This document shows, piece by piece, positions 13,167-13,728 of a DNA stretch of 13,728 nucleotides (position 1 is its first letter; each line of letters starts with the position of its first letter). The stretch is taken from the NCBI GenBank assembly GCA_030150425.1, contig JASLFY010000336.1:1-13728 (forward strand). The letters are read 5' to 3'. A program made the translations under genes and the position numbers. Source of the stretch: Yimella sp. GTDB lineage: Bacteria > Actinomycetota > Actinomycetes > Actinomycetales > Dermatophilaceae. The notes under the pieces were generated by a model that saw nothing but the letters and a program-made list of their open reading frames with translations, ran no database searches and was not told where the DNA came from.

Positions 13167-13728
13167 CTACGCCTCGACCGTGTCGTTCGGGTAGATGGTC
13201 CGCTCCGGCGCGTTGTTCGTCGCACGGCCCCAGAAGTAGAAGATCACCGCGGGGACGACCAGACCGACGATCCAGCTGATGTCGGCGCCGCCGAGGGCGT
13301 CGGTCAGCGGACCGGTGTAGAGGGTCTGCGCGAGGAACGGGATCTGCACCACGATGCCGATGACGTACGTCGCCAGCGCCGGCACGTTGAACGCGCCGTA
13401 GCGGCCCTTGGGGTCGTACAACGCCGGGATGTCGACGCGCTCCTTGGACACCAGGTAGAAGTCGACCAGGTTGATCGCGCTCCACGGGGTGAACACCATC
13501 AGCAGCAACAGGACGAAGTTCTTGAAGTTGCTCAGGAAGTCCGCCGACGCAGCCAGCGCGATGACGACCGACAGCGCCAGGAAGGCGAACACGAACGCCA
13601 GGCGCAGCGCCGGCTTGATGACGGTCCGGCGGGAGAAGCCGGTGACGGTGGTCAGCATGGTCATCGCACCGCCGTACGCGTTCAGGGTGTTGACGGTCAG
13701 CTTGCCGGTGACGATGACGAAGTAGATG
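13167..13728 (-). CDS. NCS1-family nucleobase/related-compound permease, C-terminal part
   Basis: This is the C-terminal 186 residues of a cation-coupled permease of the NCS1 (cytosine/purine/hydantoin/allantoin) family; the N-terminal part lies beyond the right edge. The frame is open to 13727 and reads KLTVNTLNAYGGAMTMLTTVTG, followed by hydrophobic segments. These are LAFVFAFLALSVVIALAA, a FTPWSAINLVDFYLV motif typical of the family, FNVPALATYVIGIVVQIPFL and SWIVGLVVPAVIFYFWGRA. It ends at a TAG three bases after the stop of the convergent YbaK-type gene. An internal ATG at 13664 is not the start. The substrate cannot be assigned. Being next to an allantoate-hydrolase-like gene makes ureides or hydantoins thinkable, but the two genes are not in one operon. 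Confidence 0.88.
   Translation of the reverse strand, partial: IYFVIVTGKLTVNTLNAYGGAMTMLTTVTGFSRRTVIKPALRLAFVFAFLALSVVIALAASADFLSNFKNFVLLLLMVFTPWSAINLVDFYLVSKERVDIPALYDPKGRYGAFNVPALATYVIGIVVQIPFLAQTLYTGPLTDALGGADISWIVGLVVPAVIFYFWGRATNNAPERTIYPNDTVEA

Overview
The window is about 13.7 kb of very GC-rich DNA with tightly packed genes. It has frequent GTG/TTG starts, 1-4 base stop/start overlaps, a DUF4235 protein, a DUF4333 lipoprotein and a GYGTG/Arg-rich-linker BkdC-type E2. Together these point to an actinobacterium (Actinomycetota). The genus cannot be told from sequence alone; a Propionibacteriales- or Micrococcales-like organism is a guess.

Layout, left to right. (1) Positions 1-3380, minus strand: a thiamine ABC transporter operon under a TPP riboswitch (riboswitch, then binding lipoprotein, fused two-half permease, ATPase). 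The ATPase gene breaks off just after its LSGGQ signature, where the sequence folds back on itself. Bases 1-96 are a near-perfect reverse complement of 155-250, which looks like a contig-end snapback artefact. (2) 3520-3822, plus: a small DUF4235 membrane protein. (3) 3850-4407, minus: an Lrp/AsnC regulator, divergent from (4) 4473-8007, plus: bkdA-bkdB-bkdC (E1 alpha, E1 beta, E2 of the branched-chain 2-oxoacid dehydrogenase), translationally coupled; no E3 gene lies here. (5) 8088-8390, plus: a small DUF4333 lipoprotein. (6) 8391-8505: a convergent intergenic region packed with two strong palindromes and a third half-site. (7) 8506-12639, minus: a four-gene histidine-degradation operon transcribed as M20 amidohydrolase, pyrimidine-dimer-glycosylase-like gene, hutF, hutI, all with overlapping stop/start codons. 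hutH and hutU are not in the window. (8) 12654-13163, plus: a YbaK-type aminoacyl-tRNA deacylase. (9) 13167-13728, minus: the C-terminal part of an NCS1-family permease cut by the right edge.

How the genes work together. The transporter brings in thiamine. Thiamine diphosphate is the cofactor of the BkdA/BkdB E1 component encoded next door, although the two blocks are controlled separately (riboswitch versus Lrp-type regulator). The hut block converts imidazolonepropionate to N-formimidoylglutamate (HutI) and then to N-formylglutamate (HutF). The co-transcribed M20 enzyme is a good candidate for the final deformylation to glutamate.

The points most worth a second look are: a DNA-repair-type gene embedded in the hut operon that lacks the catalytic Thr2 of T4 endonuclease V; the M20 enzyme as a possible non-orthologous HutG; the riboswitch coupled to a Shine-Dalgarno-sequestering hairpin in front of a TTG start; the competing palindromes at 8399-8493; and the fold-back at the left end.
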